64,000 nt of DNA from Tritrichomonas musculus. Its lineage: Eukaryota > Parabasalia > Tritrichomonadida > Tritrichomonadidae. How positions within the stretch are numbered: position 1 is the first letter of the stretch; every line of letters starts with the position of its first letter. The position numbers and the translations under genes were made by a program. Below, one piece after another: positions 11,701-21,224 of the stretch. Below the pieces are notes generated by a model, which worked only from the letters and a program-made list of their open reading frames with translations, had not been told where the DNA came from and made no database searches. The stretch lies in NCBI GenBank assembly GCA_039105265.1, contig JAPFFF010000008.1:5270001-5334000 (forward strand). Direction: 5' to 3'.

Positions 11701-14700
11701 GCCTTCAATAACAACAAACTCAGCATTTTCATTGTCATCATCAACAAGTTTCTCACTTTTAATATCTTCATTCATTTTATCAACTTTCTTCTCAGTAATT
11801 TCTTGTTCTTTTTCACTTTCATTGTTCTTTTGTGAAATTTCTTTTTCATTTTGTTTCACTGTTTTATTATTTATTTCTTCATTTCCATCAGAATTTGAAG
11901 CTTTCTTTTGATCTTGGCTCGTTTTTTCTTTATTTTCAGGTTCTTTTTGTTCAGAGCTTTGACTATCAAAGACATTTTGGTTTTTGTTTTCAATGACTGA
12001 TTCGTTCATATTAAAAATGTTTTCTTGTGTGTTTTCGAAGAAGTCGAGTGAGCAAGTGAAATCAGATTCCTGCAAGCGAATGTTTGACTGACTACTGTTA
12101 TCGAGTCTATCGAGTAATCTATTCAATTTTTGATTCAATTGGTCAATTTGTTGTTCATTTTCTAATTTTTCATTTTGAAGGTTAGAAATAGTTTGTTGAT
12201 ATTGAGATATTTCTTTCTGACTTTCTTGGAGCGCTTTAACTTTTTCTTTAAGAAACTCGTTCATGTCTTTATTTTGAATGTTTTCATCTGGAATTGCATC
12301 ATCGCCTAGAATCTGTTGTAACAAGTTAGTTTGTTCACCTTCACTTTTCATTTTATCATCCAAAAGTTGTTCATTTTCTTCCTTCAATTTTGTGTAATTT
12401 TGGTAAATTTCATTGACTTTGTCATTGATGCTAACGAGTGATTGATCGTCCAATTCAATCAATCCATCTTCGTTTTGATTTGGATCCTTCTTTGAAAACT
12501 TAGACAAAGAATCAAATATGTTGTGAATTTGATCAAGGAGGCCTGTTGACAATGAATTGAATTCTTCACTTCCTTCTTTCAATTTGTACTTTTTATTGAT
12601 AACAAATTCTTTTTTATCATTTGAATTCATGTGATTTGATTTTAATGTATCAATTTGTTGAATGAGATTAGAATCATCTTCTGTTGTTGGATCAATTCCA
12701 AGTGCTTCTTTAATATGAGTCTTTAATGAATGATAATTATCGTTGATTTTCTTGACATTTTCTGAGATTTCATCAAGATTATTTTCATTAAGCATTTCTT
12801 TTGCATTTTTCTTTTTATCTTCTTCTTCTTCTTTTGAATCATTTAATGTTTCAATTATTTTATTTAATTGATCTTCAAATTGAGCTTCTTGATAAATTAT
12901 TTCTTTCAATTTATCAGCCATGTCAACATTGCCATTTTCACCTTGATTTATTAAGCCTTGAATTTCATTCATTTGACTCTTATTTAATGACTTGGCAATG
13001 TCAATTGGAAGCTCATTATTTTGAAGTGCTTTGATATGATTTAATAATTGATGAACATCTTCTCCATTTTCTTCTTCGTTTTGACCAGGGAAGACTTTAT
13101 TCAATTCTTTCTTTAAATGACTATTTTCTTCAATTTTTGCTGTGATTTCATTCAATGGAATTTCTTCATCTTTAGGAAGTCCAAGAATTTCTTTAATTCG
13201 AAGAAGTTCATCTTTAAATTCTTCATTTTCTTTTGTCATTTGTTCATATCTTTTATTGAATTGTTCAAGTTTTTCGAGCATTTCAAGAGCGTTTGAATTT
13301 CCACTTTTTTGTGGTTTTTCTTCAGCTTCATTTGAATCAATGATTCCATCCAATTTCGAAGCAATTTTAGCTTTATTTGAAATTTCTTGAATCATTTTAT
13401 TAACTTCGTCTTCATTAAAATCTTCATCCAAATTATTCAATCCTACTGAATTTTTAATTTGATCAAGAGAATCCTTCAATTGAACAATTTCTTTATTTAA
13501 TTGAGAACTTTGTAATTCAAGAGTTTTTTCATTTTCTTTTAATTTCTTGAATGCTTGAACGATGTTTGGATTTCCGCTATTATTAATTGAATCATCAAGA
13601 GTATTTTCATCTTTACTTGCTTCTTTAAGCAAGTTGAAAACATCTTGTTTTTCTTTTTGATGATTTTCACTTTCTGCTTTCAATTCTTTATATTTTTCAA
13701 TTAATTGCTTCACTTGATTTGGAACGTTAATTTTGTCTCTTTCTTCAGGTGATGATGTTGGATCAATGAATCCTTCTGATTCAAGGAAGGCAATTGAACG
13801 ACTTCTTTCATCAAGTAAGAAACTTAATTTATCATTGTTTTTGTTCTGGCTTGATAATTCGTCAGATAATGAAAGCAGTTTTTGGAATAATGGTGAATCT
13901 ATTTGTTGGCCTAATTTAGGATTATCTAATGAATCCTTCATTTCATGTAAAAGATCTTGATAAGCTGATCTTTCTTCCAATATTCCATTCAATTTGGATT
14001 CCTTTTCAATTATTTTGCTCTTTAAATCAGAAATTTGTTCATTTTGCTCTTTAATGACATTATTAAGATTTTCAATTTCATTTGCTTTCTCACTTTGAAG
14101 ATTGCTCTTTTCATTGATGAGGTTGTCAACGTCTTTGAGAATGTTTTCAGGATCTGAATGAAGCATTTTTGATAATGAATTAAGAGTTGATGATTGTGCT
14201 TTACAATTTGACAAAATTTTATCAAATTGTTGTCCTTCTTCTTCCTCCTCCAATTGTTGGTCATCCATTCCGATTGTTTTACTTAATTTCGACTTGAAAT
14301 CTTTCAATTTCTCTTTGCTTTGCTGGCCATTTGAAAGCTCGTTTGAAATTGAGTCAAGATTTCGGTTTGTCACGTCGAAAGGAATATTTTCTTTGTCTTT
14401 TTGTGATTTCTTTTCATCTGCCGACGATAGATGAAAAGTGTCAATAATATCATCAACACGTGACGATAAAGAATTCATTTCATCATTTCTCTTTTGGAGA
14501 TTTGACAAAGTTTGTTTGATGTCATTTTCTTTGTCTGATTCAACACCGAGAATTTGTTGGCATTCATTGAACTTCTCTGCATTTTGAAGAAGCTTTGATA
14601 TGCTTTCATTGACATCTTCGCATAATGCAGCAGTTGTGACTGGAGCTTTTTCAGATGCTTTTGACGGTTGAAGTTTTTTAAGTATCTCTTCAAGTGTCTT

Positions 14701-17700
14701 CTTCATTAGTTTGTTTTCTTCTTTTGTGTCCTTGTGTCTACTGATGATTTGTTCACTTGTGCTTGCACTTTCACTATCGTTTCCTTTGAGGCCTTCTTTA
14801 TTATTATTATTATTATTATTATTATTGTCGTCATCATCAACATTATTATCATCATTATCATCGATGTTGAATGTTGATTTGAGCTCCTTCATCTCACGTT
14901 TGAGTTGCTCGCGCTCGTTCTTGGCTTTAGAGTATTCTTCACCAAGCGTCTGGATGTGCTTTTCAATGATCTCTCCATTGTTCTTGATTTCAGAAAGATT
15001 CAAATGTTCTCTTGGCTTTGATAATGACACTTCTGAGAACTCATTGGATGATGATTTCTTCGGTTTGGAGTCTTTGATTGAATGTTCTGAAATTTCAAAT
15101 TCGTTTGTTTTGATTTCTTCAAGCTTGTTTCGAATGTTTTGAACTTGTTCTTGAAGAGTGTCATTTTCTTCAATGATCTTTTTGATTTCTTGTTCAATTT
15201 CTTCTTGTGAAATTTCGTTGTTCTCGCGGTCATTTGAATCGTCTTTGTTATTGTCAAGTTTGAGAATGTTTCGAAGATTCGAAAGATTCGTTTTCATGTT
15301 TTCTCCTTCTGCGAGTAATTTTTGATGCTGTTCGATGATTTCTTCAACCGAACTATGACTTTCCATTTTGCCTTCTTCGTTTGACAATAGGCCTTTATCT
15401 TTTGTAGTGGTGTCTTGGCTTGTTGGAAGGCCAAGTTTTGCCAATAATTTGTTTTGCTCTTCAGTTAATTTATCATTCTGATTGAGAATGTCATTGATAT
15501 TTTGCTCAAGCTTCTCGTATAATGAATCAACTGATTCTGGAATCTCTTCTGATGCTTCTCCAGACTTTCTTCTAGCTGCGATTTTGCTGTACAAAGAAGC
15601 AAGTGTTCGTTTCATTTTGTCATTCTCATTGATTTTGTTTTGATGTTCTTTAATGATATTTTGATCATCATTACTATCAAGACCAAGTGAATTTAATATT
15701 TCGTGTTCTCGTGTTTTCATTTCGTCATGATTCTTCTTAAGACTCTGAATACTTTCTTTGAGTGTTTCTTCATTATATTCTTCTTCTCCATTTTCATTAG
15801 AAGGTAAATGAAGTTCTTCGCGAATAATATTAAGTTGTTTTTCATATTTGGTTTTGTCTTCTTTTAGTGTTTCAAGATTCTTTCTTAATTCGGAAAGTTG
15901 TGTTCCTCCTTCTTTCATTTCCCCTGATGTTGTCTCATTTGGTGAAAGAATTGCTTTGATTTCTTTAACAAAGTTTCCTTGGGTCTTGAATTCGTCATAT
16001 AATTTGTCAACAATTCCAATCTCATGTTTGTCTTTCATTTCTGATGCTGGAATCAATTTTTCCGCTGAATTGATTTCATTGATTCTTGCTTTCAATGATT
16101 TGATTCTTTGAACTTCTTCACTCATTGATGATCTGCCTTGTCCTTCATTTCCTTGTCCGTCTTGAGTGTTTCCCATCATTTCATTAAGCTCAGAAACGTT
16201 TGATTTAATGAATTCGCTAAGTTCGGCAGCACTCATATTTGCCTTGTCTTTTCCATTGGCCTTGTTACCATTGAATTGGTCATATATTTGGCCCAATGAA
16301 TTCTTCATTATTTCATTTTCTTCTTTCAATCTTTGTAATTCAGAAGCGACGGTTGTTTTCGGTTTCTTTTCATCATTTTCACCTTCAGATGAAACAATGT
16401 CACTGACATGGTTAACAAAGATATTTTGTTCTTTAAATTGTTCATATAATTTATCAACAATTTTAATTCCAAATTGTGAATCTTTTTGGTTTTCATTTTC
16501 ATCAATTAATTTCTCATTTGAATTGATTTCAAGAACACGTTTAAATAGTTCTTCATGTTCATTAATTTTGTTTATGAGTGCTTCTTCATTCGTTTCTTCA
16601 GAGAGTCCAATTTTATTCTTTATTTCTGCCAAAAGTGACTTGTTTTGATCGTTCTCGTGTAAAGTGTTTGCTAACTTGTTTTGCAACGATGTTTCTTTGG
16701 ATTCTTCATTACTGTCGTCAATGTTGAAGGCTGTCTTGAGATCTTTCATTTCTCGTTCAAGTTGTTCACAAGAATTTTTAGCTTTTGTGAATTCTTCACC
16801 AATTTTTTGAATTTGCTTCTCAATAATTTCGCCGTTTTCTTTGATTTCAGATAAATTCAAATGATCTTTGGTTTTTGCTTCTTCTGTTGATATGCTTGAA
16901 TCAGGATTTTGAACATTTTCAAGCTTGTTTCGAATGTTTTGAACTTGTTCTTGAAGAGTGTCATTTTCTTCAATGATCTTTTTGATTTCTTGTTCAATTT
17001 CTTCTTGTGAAATTTCGTTGTTCTCGCGGTCATTTGAATCGTCTTTGTTATTGTCAAGTTTGAGAATGTTTCTAAGATTCGAAAGATTCGTTTTCATGTT
17101 TTCTCCTTCTGCGAGTAATTTTTGATGCTGTTCAATGATTTCTTCAACCGAACTATGACTTTCCATTTTGCCTTCTTCATCATTTCCATTGATGCCTCTT
17201 TTTGTTGGAAGGCCAAGTTTTGTCAGCAATGTGTTTTGCTCTTCAACTAATCGCTCATCTTGATTGATGATGTCATTGATATTTTCTTCAAGTTTTTCAC
17301 ATAGTGAATCAACTGATTTTGATACTTCTTCAGGTGCTTCACACTGCTTGCCATTAGTTTTAGAAAGTGAATTTGATGTTTTTATATACAAAGAAGCAAG
17401 TGTTCGTTTCATTTTGTCATTCTCATTAATTTTGTTTTGATGTTCTTTAATGATATTTTGATCATCATTGCTACCAAGACCAAGTGAATTTAATATTTCT
17501 TGTTCTCGTGTTTTCATTTCGTCATGATTCTTCTTAAGACTCTGAATACTTTCTTTGAGTGTTTCTTCATTATATTCTTCTTCTCCATTTTCATTAGAAG
17601 GTAAATGAAGTTCTTCGCGAATAATATTAAGTTGTTTTTCATATTTGGTTTTGTCTTCTTTTAGTGTTTCAAGATTCTTTCTTAATTCGGAAAGTTGTGT

Positions 17701-20172
17701 TCCTCCTTCTTTCATTTCCCCTGTTGTTGTCTCATTTGGTGAAAGAATTGCTTTGATTTCTTTAACAAAGTTTCCTTGGGTCTTGAATTCGTCATATAAT
17801 TTGTCAACAATTCCAATCTCATGTTTGTCTTTCATTTCTGATGCTGGAATCAATTTTTCCGCTGAATTAATTTCATTGATTCTTGCTTTCAATGATTTAA
17901 TTCTTTGAACTTCTTCACTCATTGATGATTTGCCTTGTTCTTCATCTCCTTGTTCGTCGCTTGTGTTTCCAATCAATTCATTAAGATGCTCTTGTGAATT
18001 CTTCAATTCAGAGATATTTGATTTGATGAATTCACTGAGATCGTTTGCACTCATATTTTTATTGCCATCTTTGTTACCACTGAATTGATTATATATCTGA
18101 TTCAATGAATTCTTCATGTTTTCATTTTCTTCTTTCAATCTTTGCAATTCAGAAGCGACGGTTGTTTTCGGTTTCTTTTCATCATTTTCATTTTCTTCCT
18201 CTTCTTCTTCTTGCAAACCGAGTTGTTTTCTCATTAATTTCTTATTTTCTTTAAGTTTTTGGTTTTCATTTTTGACAGTGTCAATTTTGTTCTGAATTTG
18301 TTCAAACAAAGAATTTTGATTTGCTGAATCATTCGCTTCATTATCAGCGATTCCAAGTGACTTTCTAATCAAGTCCAATTGATTTGCGGAATTGTTAGAA
18401 TGATCGATAATTTGATGAACTTTATTCATAGCTTCATCATTAAAATCATCATTAATTTCATCGCTCAATAGGTCATCTTGAACTTCGTCCAAACCCAATT
18501 CTTTACGTAAACCATTCAATGAATCGAGTAACTTTTTATTTTGTGATTTCAACTTCTCTTCTGATTGTTTATTACTAGTGAGCTGTGATTCAAACTTTTC
18601 ATTTGAATCTTTCATTTGTTGCGCATGATCGTTTGAAGCCTTTGAAAGTTGAGCTTTTAATGACTCTATCGAACTTTTTGATTGGACGTTATTCTTCTTG
18701 TAAGCTTCGATGTATTTCTTTAACTTTTCGTTTTCTTTGGTTGAATTTGAGCATTTCTCTTTAAGCTCAGTAATTTGTGCTTGCATTTCGTCATTTAGTT
18801 TTTTTTTGTCACTTTCTAATTGAAGAAGTTCTTGCTTGTTTGAATCTAATTCTTCTCTCAATTTATTTGAATCTTCTTTCAATTTTTCATATCGTTTTTT
18901 AAGCTCGACAAAGTTTGCTGAAACTTTCTTTAATTTCTCTTGATCTTCATCAACAATGTCAGTAACTGGTTTGCCTGTTAATTTTGCTATTTGCTTCTTC
19001 GCAATGGCGACTTTCTTCTCATTTTCTTCGGCTTTTGTCTGATTTTCTTTGTTTAATGCAAGTAACTTTTTATATTTGCCTGAAAGACCTTCAAATTCGG
19101 TTTTCATTTTCTCAAATTTGGAGTTAAGAACTGTCTTCTCCTTCTCAACAATTATTGCTTTTGTCTGAGCTTCATTGAGCTCTTGTTGCATTTGAAAAGT
19201 TTTTTCTGTAAATTCGTGTTCAACTTCTGCTCGAATTGAAATGGAAAGAGCATGTGGATCAATTTCTTCACCACGATTAGTTTCAACTGAATTGTGTGGT
19301 CTATAGTACATCTTATTTTTTTCAATATTAAATGATCGATATGATGGAGCTCCGCCACCACCACCGCCAGACGATTGCGGATATGATGTTGATACAAAAG
19401 ATCCACCACTATAATCACCAATTGCATTGTCTTGATCCATATCTTTGTTATTTACAGTTCCTCTATGTTCTTTAAGAAAACTAATTTGTTGTTTGAGTTT
19501 GAAAACACGTGCTTTAAGTAATTTAAGAAGACTGTATAGGTCTTGCTGGATTCCAACTGATGTTTGTAAAGTTTTGCGAAGTTGTAAATCAGTATAATTT
19601 AATCCAAATGCAATTTGTTGAACTTCAACTATTTTTGTTTCAAGATTATCTAATTCTGTATCATTCTCGTATGCTTCATCAGGTTCTCCGAGTGACATTA
19701 ATAATTTATATAAAATATCTTGGATATAGTCGTAGTTATTTATATCAGAAGTTAAGCAATCGGTAATTTGAAGCTTTAAAGATTCGAGAATACTGAATCC
19801 TGATGATCCAAGACGTAATATTCTATCGTATAAAGTGTAAGATTTTTTATCTTTTTTAATGCTTAACTGATCTTCAACTTTATCGAGCGCTTTAGTTAAT
19901 TTGACTTCAAAATTATCATTTAATGATTTATTTTTTTCAATATCGGTTTTTAATTCAGAAATTAATGTATCTTTTTTCTGATCGGCTGGTGCTTTGGAAA
20001 CTTCTTTAAGTACTTTATTTTCAAAATTTTGTTTTTCGACTAAAAGCTTTTGAACATGATCTTTAAGGTAGTCTATTTTTTCTTCTGGATCTAATAATTC
20101 TAGCATTTCCTCAGATGGTGCTCCAATGATTTTACTTGTTGATCCATTTTGAGCATTTCTGGGATCAGTCAT
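5713..20172 (-). CDS. Giant coiled-coil protein (4,819 aa)
   Basis: This single uninterrupted ORF of 14.46 kb encodes a protein of roughly 550 kDa. Residues 1-240 look globular and helical. A glycine-rich linker (SSGGGGGGAPS) follows near residue 265, and nearly all the rest is Lys/Glu/Asn-rich coiled coil. Recurrent short breaks of the type LGL or ILGI followed by acidic residues interrupt the helices. Internal features are a 1.8-kb tandem duplication, a block of 20-residue repeats, a block of (K/E)ENKKLKEQ-type repeats, a poly-Asn run encoded by (ATT)n near 14799-14827, and an acidic Ser-rich stretch near 9000. The C-terminus ends in a basic tail (RYVQKKSRK). Trichomonad genomes carry many such proteins, often labelled 'viral A-type inclusion protein'; that label is compositional and not functional. 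A cytoskeletal or Golgi-tether role is plausible but unproven. The start is the only ATG preceding the globular region. Confidence 0.9.
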   Translation of the reverse strand: MTDPRNAQNGSTSKIIGAPSEEMLELLDPEEKIDYLKDHVQKLLVEKQNFENKVLKEVSKAPADQKKDTLISELKTDIEKNKSLNDNFEVKLTKALDKVEDQLSIKKDKKSYTLYDRILRLGSSGFSILESLKLQITDCLTSDINNYDYIQDILYKLLMSLGEPDEAYENDTELDNLETKIVEVQQIAFGLNYTDLQLRKTLQTSVGIQQDLYSLLKLLKARVFKLKQQISFLKEHRGTVNNKDMDQDNAIGDYSGGSFVSTSYPQSSGGGGGGAPSYRSFNIEKNKMYYRPHNSVETNRGEEIDPHALSISIRAEVEHEFTEKTFQMQQELNEAQTKAIIVEKEKTVLNSKFEKMKTEFEGLSGKYKKLLALNKENQTKAEENEKKVAIAKKQIAKLTGKPVTDIVDEDQEKLKKVSANFVELKKRYEKLKEDSNKLREELDSNKQELLQLESDKKKLNDEMQAQITELKEKCSNSTKENEKLKKYIEAYKKNNVQSKSSIESLKAQLSKASNDHAQQMKDSNEKFESQLTSNKQSEEKLKSQNKKLLDSLNGLRKELGLDEVQDDLLSDEINDDFNDEAMNKVHQIIDHSNNSANQLDLIRKSLGIADNEANDSANQNSLFEQIQNKIDTVKNENQKLKENKKLMRKQLGLQEEEEEENENDEKKPKTTVASELQRLKEENENMKNSLNQIYNQFSGNKDGNKNMSANDLSEFIKSNISELKNSQEHLNELIGNTSDEQGDEEQGKSSMSEEVQRIKSLKARINEINSAEKLIPASEMKDKHEIGIVDKLYDEFKTQGNFVKEIKAILSPNETTTGEMKEGGTQLSELRKNLETLKEDKTKYEKQLNIIREELHLPSNENGEEEYNEETLKESIQSLKKNHDEMKTREQEILNSLGLGSNDDQNIIKEHQNKINENDKMKRTLASLYIKTSNSLSKTNGKQCEAPEEVSKSVDSLCEKLEENINDIINQDERLVEEQNTLLTKLGLPTKRGINGNDEEGKMESHSSVEEIIEQHQKLLAEGENMKTNLSNLRNILKLDNNKDDSNDRENNEISQEEIEQEIKKIIEENDTLQEQVQNIRNKLENVQNPDSSISTEEAKTKDHLNLSEIKENGEIIEKQIQKIGEEFTKAKNSCEQLEREMKDLKTAFNIDDSNEESKETSLQNKLANTLHENDQNKSLLAEIKNKIGLSEETNEEALINKINEHEELFKRVLEINSNEKLIDENENQKDSQFGIKIVDKLYEQFKEQNIFVNHVSDIVSSEGENDEKKPKTTVASELQRLKEENEIMKNSLGQIYDQFNGNKANGKDKANMSAAELSEFIKSNVSELNEMMGNTQDGQGNEGQGRSSMSEEVQRIKSLKARINEINSAEKLIPASEMKDKHEIGIVDKLYDEFKTQGNFVKEIKAILSPNETTSGEMKEGGTQLSELRKNLETLKEDKTKYEKQLNIIREELHLPSNENGEEEYNEETLKESIQSLKKNHDEMKTREHEILNSLGLDSNDDQNIIKEHQNKINENDKMKRTLASLYSKIAARRKSGEASEEIPESVDSLYEKLEQNINDILNQNDKLTEEQNKLLAKLGLPTSQDTTTKDKGLLSNEEGKMESHSSVEEIIEQHQKLLAEGENMKTNLSNLRNILKLDNNKDDSNDRENNEISQEEIEQEIKKIIEENDTLQEQVQNIRNKLEEIKTNEFEISEHSIKDSKPKKSSSNEFSEVSLSKPREHLNLSEIKNNGEIIEKHIQTLGEEYSKAKNEREQLKREMKELKSTFNIDDNDDNNVDDDDNNNNNNNNNKEGLKGNDSESASTSEQIISRHKDTKEENKLMKKTLEEILKKLQPSKASEKAPVTTAALCEDVNESISKLLQNAEKFNECQQILGVESDKENDIKQTLSNLQKRNDEMNSLSSRVDDIIDTFHLSSADEKKSQKDKENIPFDVTNRNLDSISNELSNGQQSKEKLKDFKSKLSKTIGMDDQQLEEEEEGQQFDKILSNCKAQSSTLNSLSKMLHSDPENILKDVDNLINEKSNLQSEKANEIENLNNVIKEQNEQISDLKSKIIEKESKLNGILEERSAYQDLLHEMKDSLDNPKLGQQIDSPLFQKLLSLSDELSSQNKNNDKLSFLLDERSRSIAFLESEGFIDPTSSPEERDKINVPNQVKQLIEKYKELKAESENHQKEKQDVFNLLKEASKDENTLDDSINNSGNPNIVQAFKKLKENEKTLELQSSQLNKEIVQLKDSLDQIKNSVGLNNLDEDFNEDEVNKMIQEISNKAKIASKLDGIIDSNEAEEKPQKSGNSNALEMLEKLEQFNKRYEQMTKENEEFKDELLRIKEILGLPKDEEIPLNEITAKIEENSHLKKELNKVFPGQNEEENGEDVHQLLNHIKALQNNELPIDIAKSLNKSQMNEIQGLINQGENGNVDMADKLKEIIYQEAQFEDQLNKIIETLNDSKEEEEDKKKNAKEMLNENNLDEISENVKKINDNYHSLKTHIKEALGIDPTTEDDSNLIQQIDTLKSNHMNSNDKKEFVINKKYKLKEGSEEFNSLSTGLLDQIHNIFDSLSKFSKKDPNQNEDGLIELDDQSLVSINDKVNEIYQNYTKLKEENEQLLDDKMKSEGEQTNLLQQILGDDAIPDENIQNKDMNEFLKEKVKALQESQKEISQYQQTISNLQNEKLENEQQIDQLNQKLNRLLDRLDNSSQSNIRLQESDFTCSLDFFENTQENIFNMNESVIENKNQNVFDSQSSEQKEPENKEKTSQDQKKASNSDGNEEINNKTVKQNEKEISQKNNESEKEQEITEKKVDKMNEDIKSEKLVDDDNENAEFVVIEGHIDEESGEIKLSTNEEQANDEAQKDNWEVQIVADLEMNGIEEEEEENQDNEENIRQNDNKKEIQDNKQANLQNEKDEAINNNDEIQKNTLNDDASNIQNPEGKDMKVDADNEIEAKEANITKPKENENVNPNQKDKPLNENETLQQKEDKLSNENSNLNENETLQQKEDKLSNVNNNLNENETLQQKEDKLSNENNNLNENETLQQKENKLSNENNNLNENETLQPKEDKLSNENNNLNEKEENPLNNDKESLKEKEGKHSNDNENLKENDEKLSNENNKEKLNDREEIPLNENGDKKSIKVLDENDQFQNKSFKEKIDDLQQRCLQLEEHVNKLKTKNRRLNKEKGQLCTILGIDINDENNVQKDPSKKSLVVANVKALKQSHQQQNDENEKLNDLVNEQKSKLQDFENNNKEISQQLEEAKKSVNSLMHEKESIAGILGIDNSSDSIVSSIQSMKQSMDEFQGMFQEKSSDLDDQKDGVFSVSGALNKLKQQLNDLNKSNTEKDEAIKTLKKQNEKNQSKLSDLNEENQKLKDELEENETKISNLTKENKKLKEKQKQQNDQNERKLSELIEENEKLKEQNATNESNLSDLTEENKKLKLQNKQSESKLSNLTKENKKLKEEQEEQENQKEQTENKITKLNKENQRLKELNKINENKVSELTDENQKLEEQNESNEDKITELSKENKKLKEQNESNEDELVKLNKAQKEIQTILGPSNDKTPLSTQLLNYIQKNMDDEHKQNEELESKLQELQTKYEENEKEKEKIKSEAKTAIEILRKKEEEEPELGITNADIIHSNSPLLTETQSAISFIKEQRDKINEMKAQIEKLNQERNSIMNALYGQYPDQISQNGSGLVDQLETLGKQINRQSDILNNSFNDEEDNKSGPSSSSKSPSSSSSRARLSPRSSGALADAMGQIRKQLNEALEESLSKDVKIEELKQKIDDLEKVDEINDDYSNESKEALIEKLQRMKTRLNKVQKENKKLRGENVDDENDEKMDDDVDLDEKELKQEHRLITKILDNNDNEVPEEQVSQFNLVSRVKELRENNKTNSEQVEKLKDVFKSLSNLFGEVDEDETDDFSHLSVRVQEIHAINSALQSEITKLKEKLDKVKKENDEIKKLLNIKSDSLTDEDRQMLTELSKENEYQIKNRDLQNENIAIEEEEEENENMEMSQIIDLLHLEGNMRMEDIKDTITQLQKYETELREIQAILDQNNDENKNNEEISTRVKQLVQTNHDLKEKIESLLTKLSDFTKRKDEKQRYNRKIRHIEDEMKEKDDSINQIQQLLNMSKRGSDRRSSLQKKQVNDQISSLEKENQLLKQKISELQKELEKLGNQQKAISSLFNDNDGGSNNIQEKIVKLKENLRKEQEKCQNLEKTIKKITQNQNYSDDYDYDNGTDKKSRNKKNKARSVDELESQIKYLDDQMKKKNEELERIKQSLLPYSEDNSEDILSNLNRLTEEGNQMKKDRKVFEKERKDIGKLFSIQSPPPPVLKNSNNDSENQKSFPLMIKEKVNELIKEAKKYEAKKFESKNPDNLLQEIEEKNQIIMKLKEELQNTQRSNQNKAKNDNTILKKIEQAKKDIKEIGSNTHTGSSYKSIVNRLAITLNEIESFVKYNSTESLCDSSSNTEYDELVSSIAQTICPDEVKVSESTQTKIGAIISNLELKIQQQKDQISILQPSSSNTSKNKPNNDDARAQKQKTVNTLENILNGMESVKKADPSNGSQMLDAINKLKLISQQIDKNAYNLKDVFKFDQIKLFTEEQYKEFLIKVENQINNMLKTLAETANLNPPGEIHIFKEKNFDLELDGDNFIINVHKIFVKICATIKKQFQIASAQQTHFTKKEAELQRQIHQFEEYCNKCKEKRHNDKDEIEKLTEANKKLKKRLSKIQDNQKESIDFLFSLQPSISNRVTKESSFIEIIRIFAYEYGKQICTQNGSKFVKKLVMIKKKQDNLNNAFVHLIKRVEDLEGHYLMAVQGQQPSNRYVQKKSRK
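9600..10140 (-). repeat. Degenerate coiled-coil repeats inside the giant gene
   Basis: This block encodes about eight successive units built around LTKENKKLKEQN and SNLTEENKKLK, each about 20-25 residues long and imperfect. At the DNA level the complementary phrase TTCTTGTTTTCTTT recurs. It lies within the coding frame and keeps the heptad-like spacing. Confidence 0.8.
10981..11300 (-). repeat. 60-bp (20-codon) tandem repeats inside the giant gene
   Basis: About five nearly identical 60-base units encode a 20-residue unit of the form LNENETLQQKEDKLSNENNN. Units differ by one to three bases (for example CTTTTGGTTG against CTTTTTGTTG). The exact 60-base period and near-identity point to recent expansion, and the unit preserves the reading frame. 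Confidence 0.9.
15121..16127 (-). repeat. Internal segmental duplication, copy 1
   Basis: This segment is highly similar to 16921-17924. The core near 15848-16111 differs from its partner by only a few bases in 264. Between the two near-identical cores (about 15385-15600) the copies diverge clearly, giving a mosaic. More divergent similarity extends to the left, around 14880-15010 against 16740-16870. Confidence 0.9.
16921..17924 (-). repeat. Internal segmental duplication, copy 2
   Basis: Partner of 15121-16127, offset by 1797-1800 bases. It encodes the same series of modules (EEVQRIKSLKARINEINSAE, then KLIPASEMKDKHEIGIVDKL, then REELHLPSNENGEEEYNEET). Offsets remain multiples of three, so the duplication kept the frame. 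Confidence 0.9.
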
Positions 20173-21224
20173 GAAAGATTAAAGCGAAAGTTTTGATAAA
20201 AATCTTAAAATTTTATGGAATCAAAAAGTTTTAAAAAAACGAAAAACATCAAAAAATCCAATATTTTAACTATTAAATCAGATTTTTATACAGGAGTGTT
20301 CAAATATTAATTACTTATACGTCATGTATACGAAATATTTTGAGAAAATTTCAAATATTTAAATAAAGGGATAATCCAAATTGGTGAAAAAAATGCCTAA
20401 ATAATAAAATATATTGGTAAAATGATTTTATATAATAGTTTAAATAATAATTTTTCTTAATATTTCATTTGTTTCTTCCATAATATCACTTCTTTTGTAA
20501 ATTTTAACGGTCATTTCACTTTTAACGTTTACTTTTTTTATTTGTGATATATATTCAATATTTGAAAGAAATGATTTTTACCTTTTCAAATCATTTTGAA
20601 TCACTAATTTATTTTACCCATTCAATAAAATAAAACTATATTATGAATTTAATTTCTTATTTTAATAATATTTCCATATGAATTTTATTTTATTTTATTA
20701 ATATTACTTATTAAATGCTGCAAAAGTATTATTTATTAAATAAATGGTATCAATATGAAGAAAATTATATTTTTAAAAAAATATAAGATTTTATATAAAA
20801 TCCTAAAAATTTTTGATTTTTGAGTTCTTTTAAATGGATTTCCTGAGTATTTTAATAAATTTAAGTTTAAAATATAGTATAATATTTTAAAATATTAATA
20901 ATAATATTAAGGATATAAATTATTTATAATAATAATTTATCTGGAGATAAGAGACAGCCAATAATGTGATCTCGAGCTAAATTTTTGAATTAAAATAAAA
21001 AAAAATATTCGTCCAAAAACTAAAATATGGTTTGCCAGATAGTATTTTCGAAGTCTACAAAATCTATTTCTATATGATTTATAAACAAATGCAACATTTA
21101 AATTTCGATTTTTAAATACTTATTGATATAAAAAATTAAAATTACAGAAGATAAAATCGCATTAAATTAAAATCAATGTATATTCAAACTTTAATGTAAA
21201 TTAATCAAAATTTTATAATAAAAA
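20173..21224. other. AT-rich intergenic region between divergent genes
   Basis: This is a 1,052-base stretch between the leftward giant gene and the rightward channel gene. It contains only short chance ORFs and A/T-rich sequence. Both promoters should lie here. I see no repeat element or RNA gene. Confidence 0.6.
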
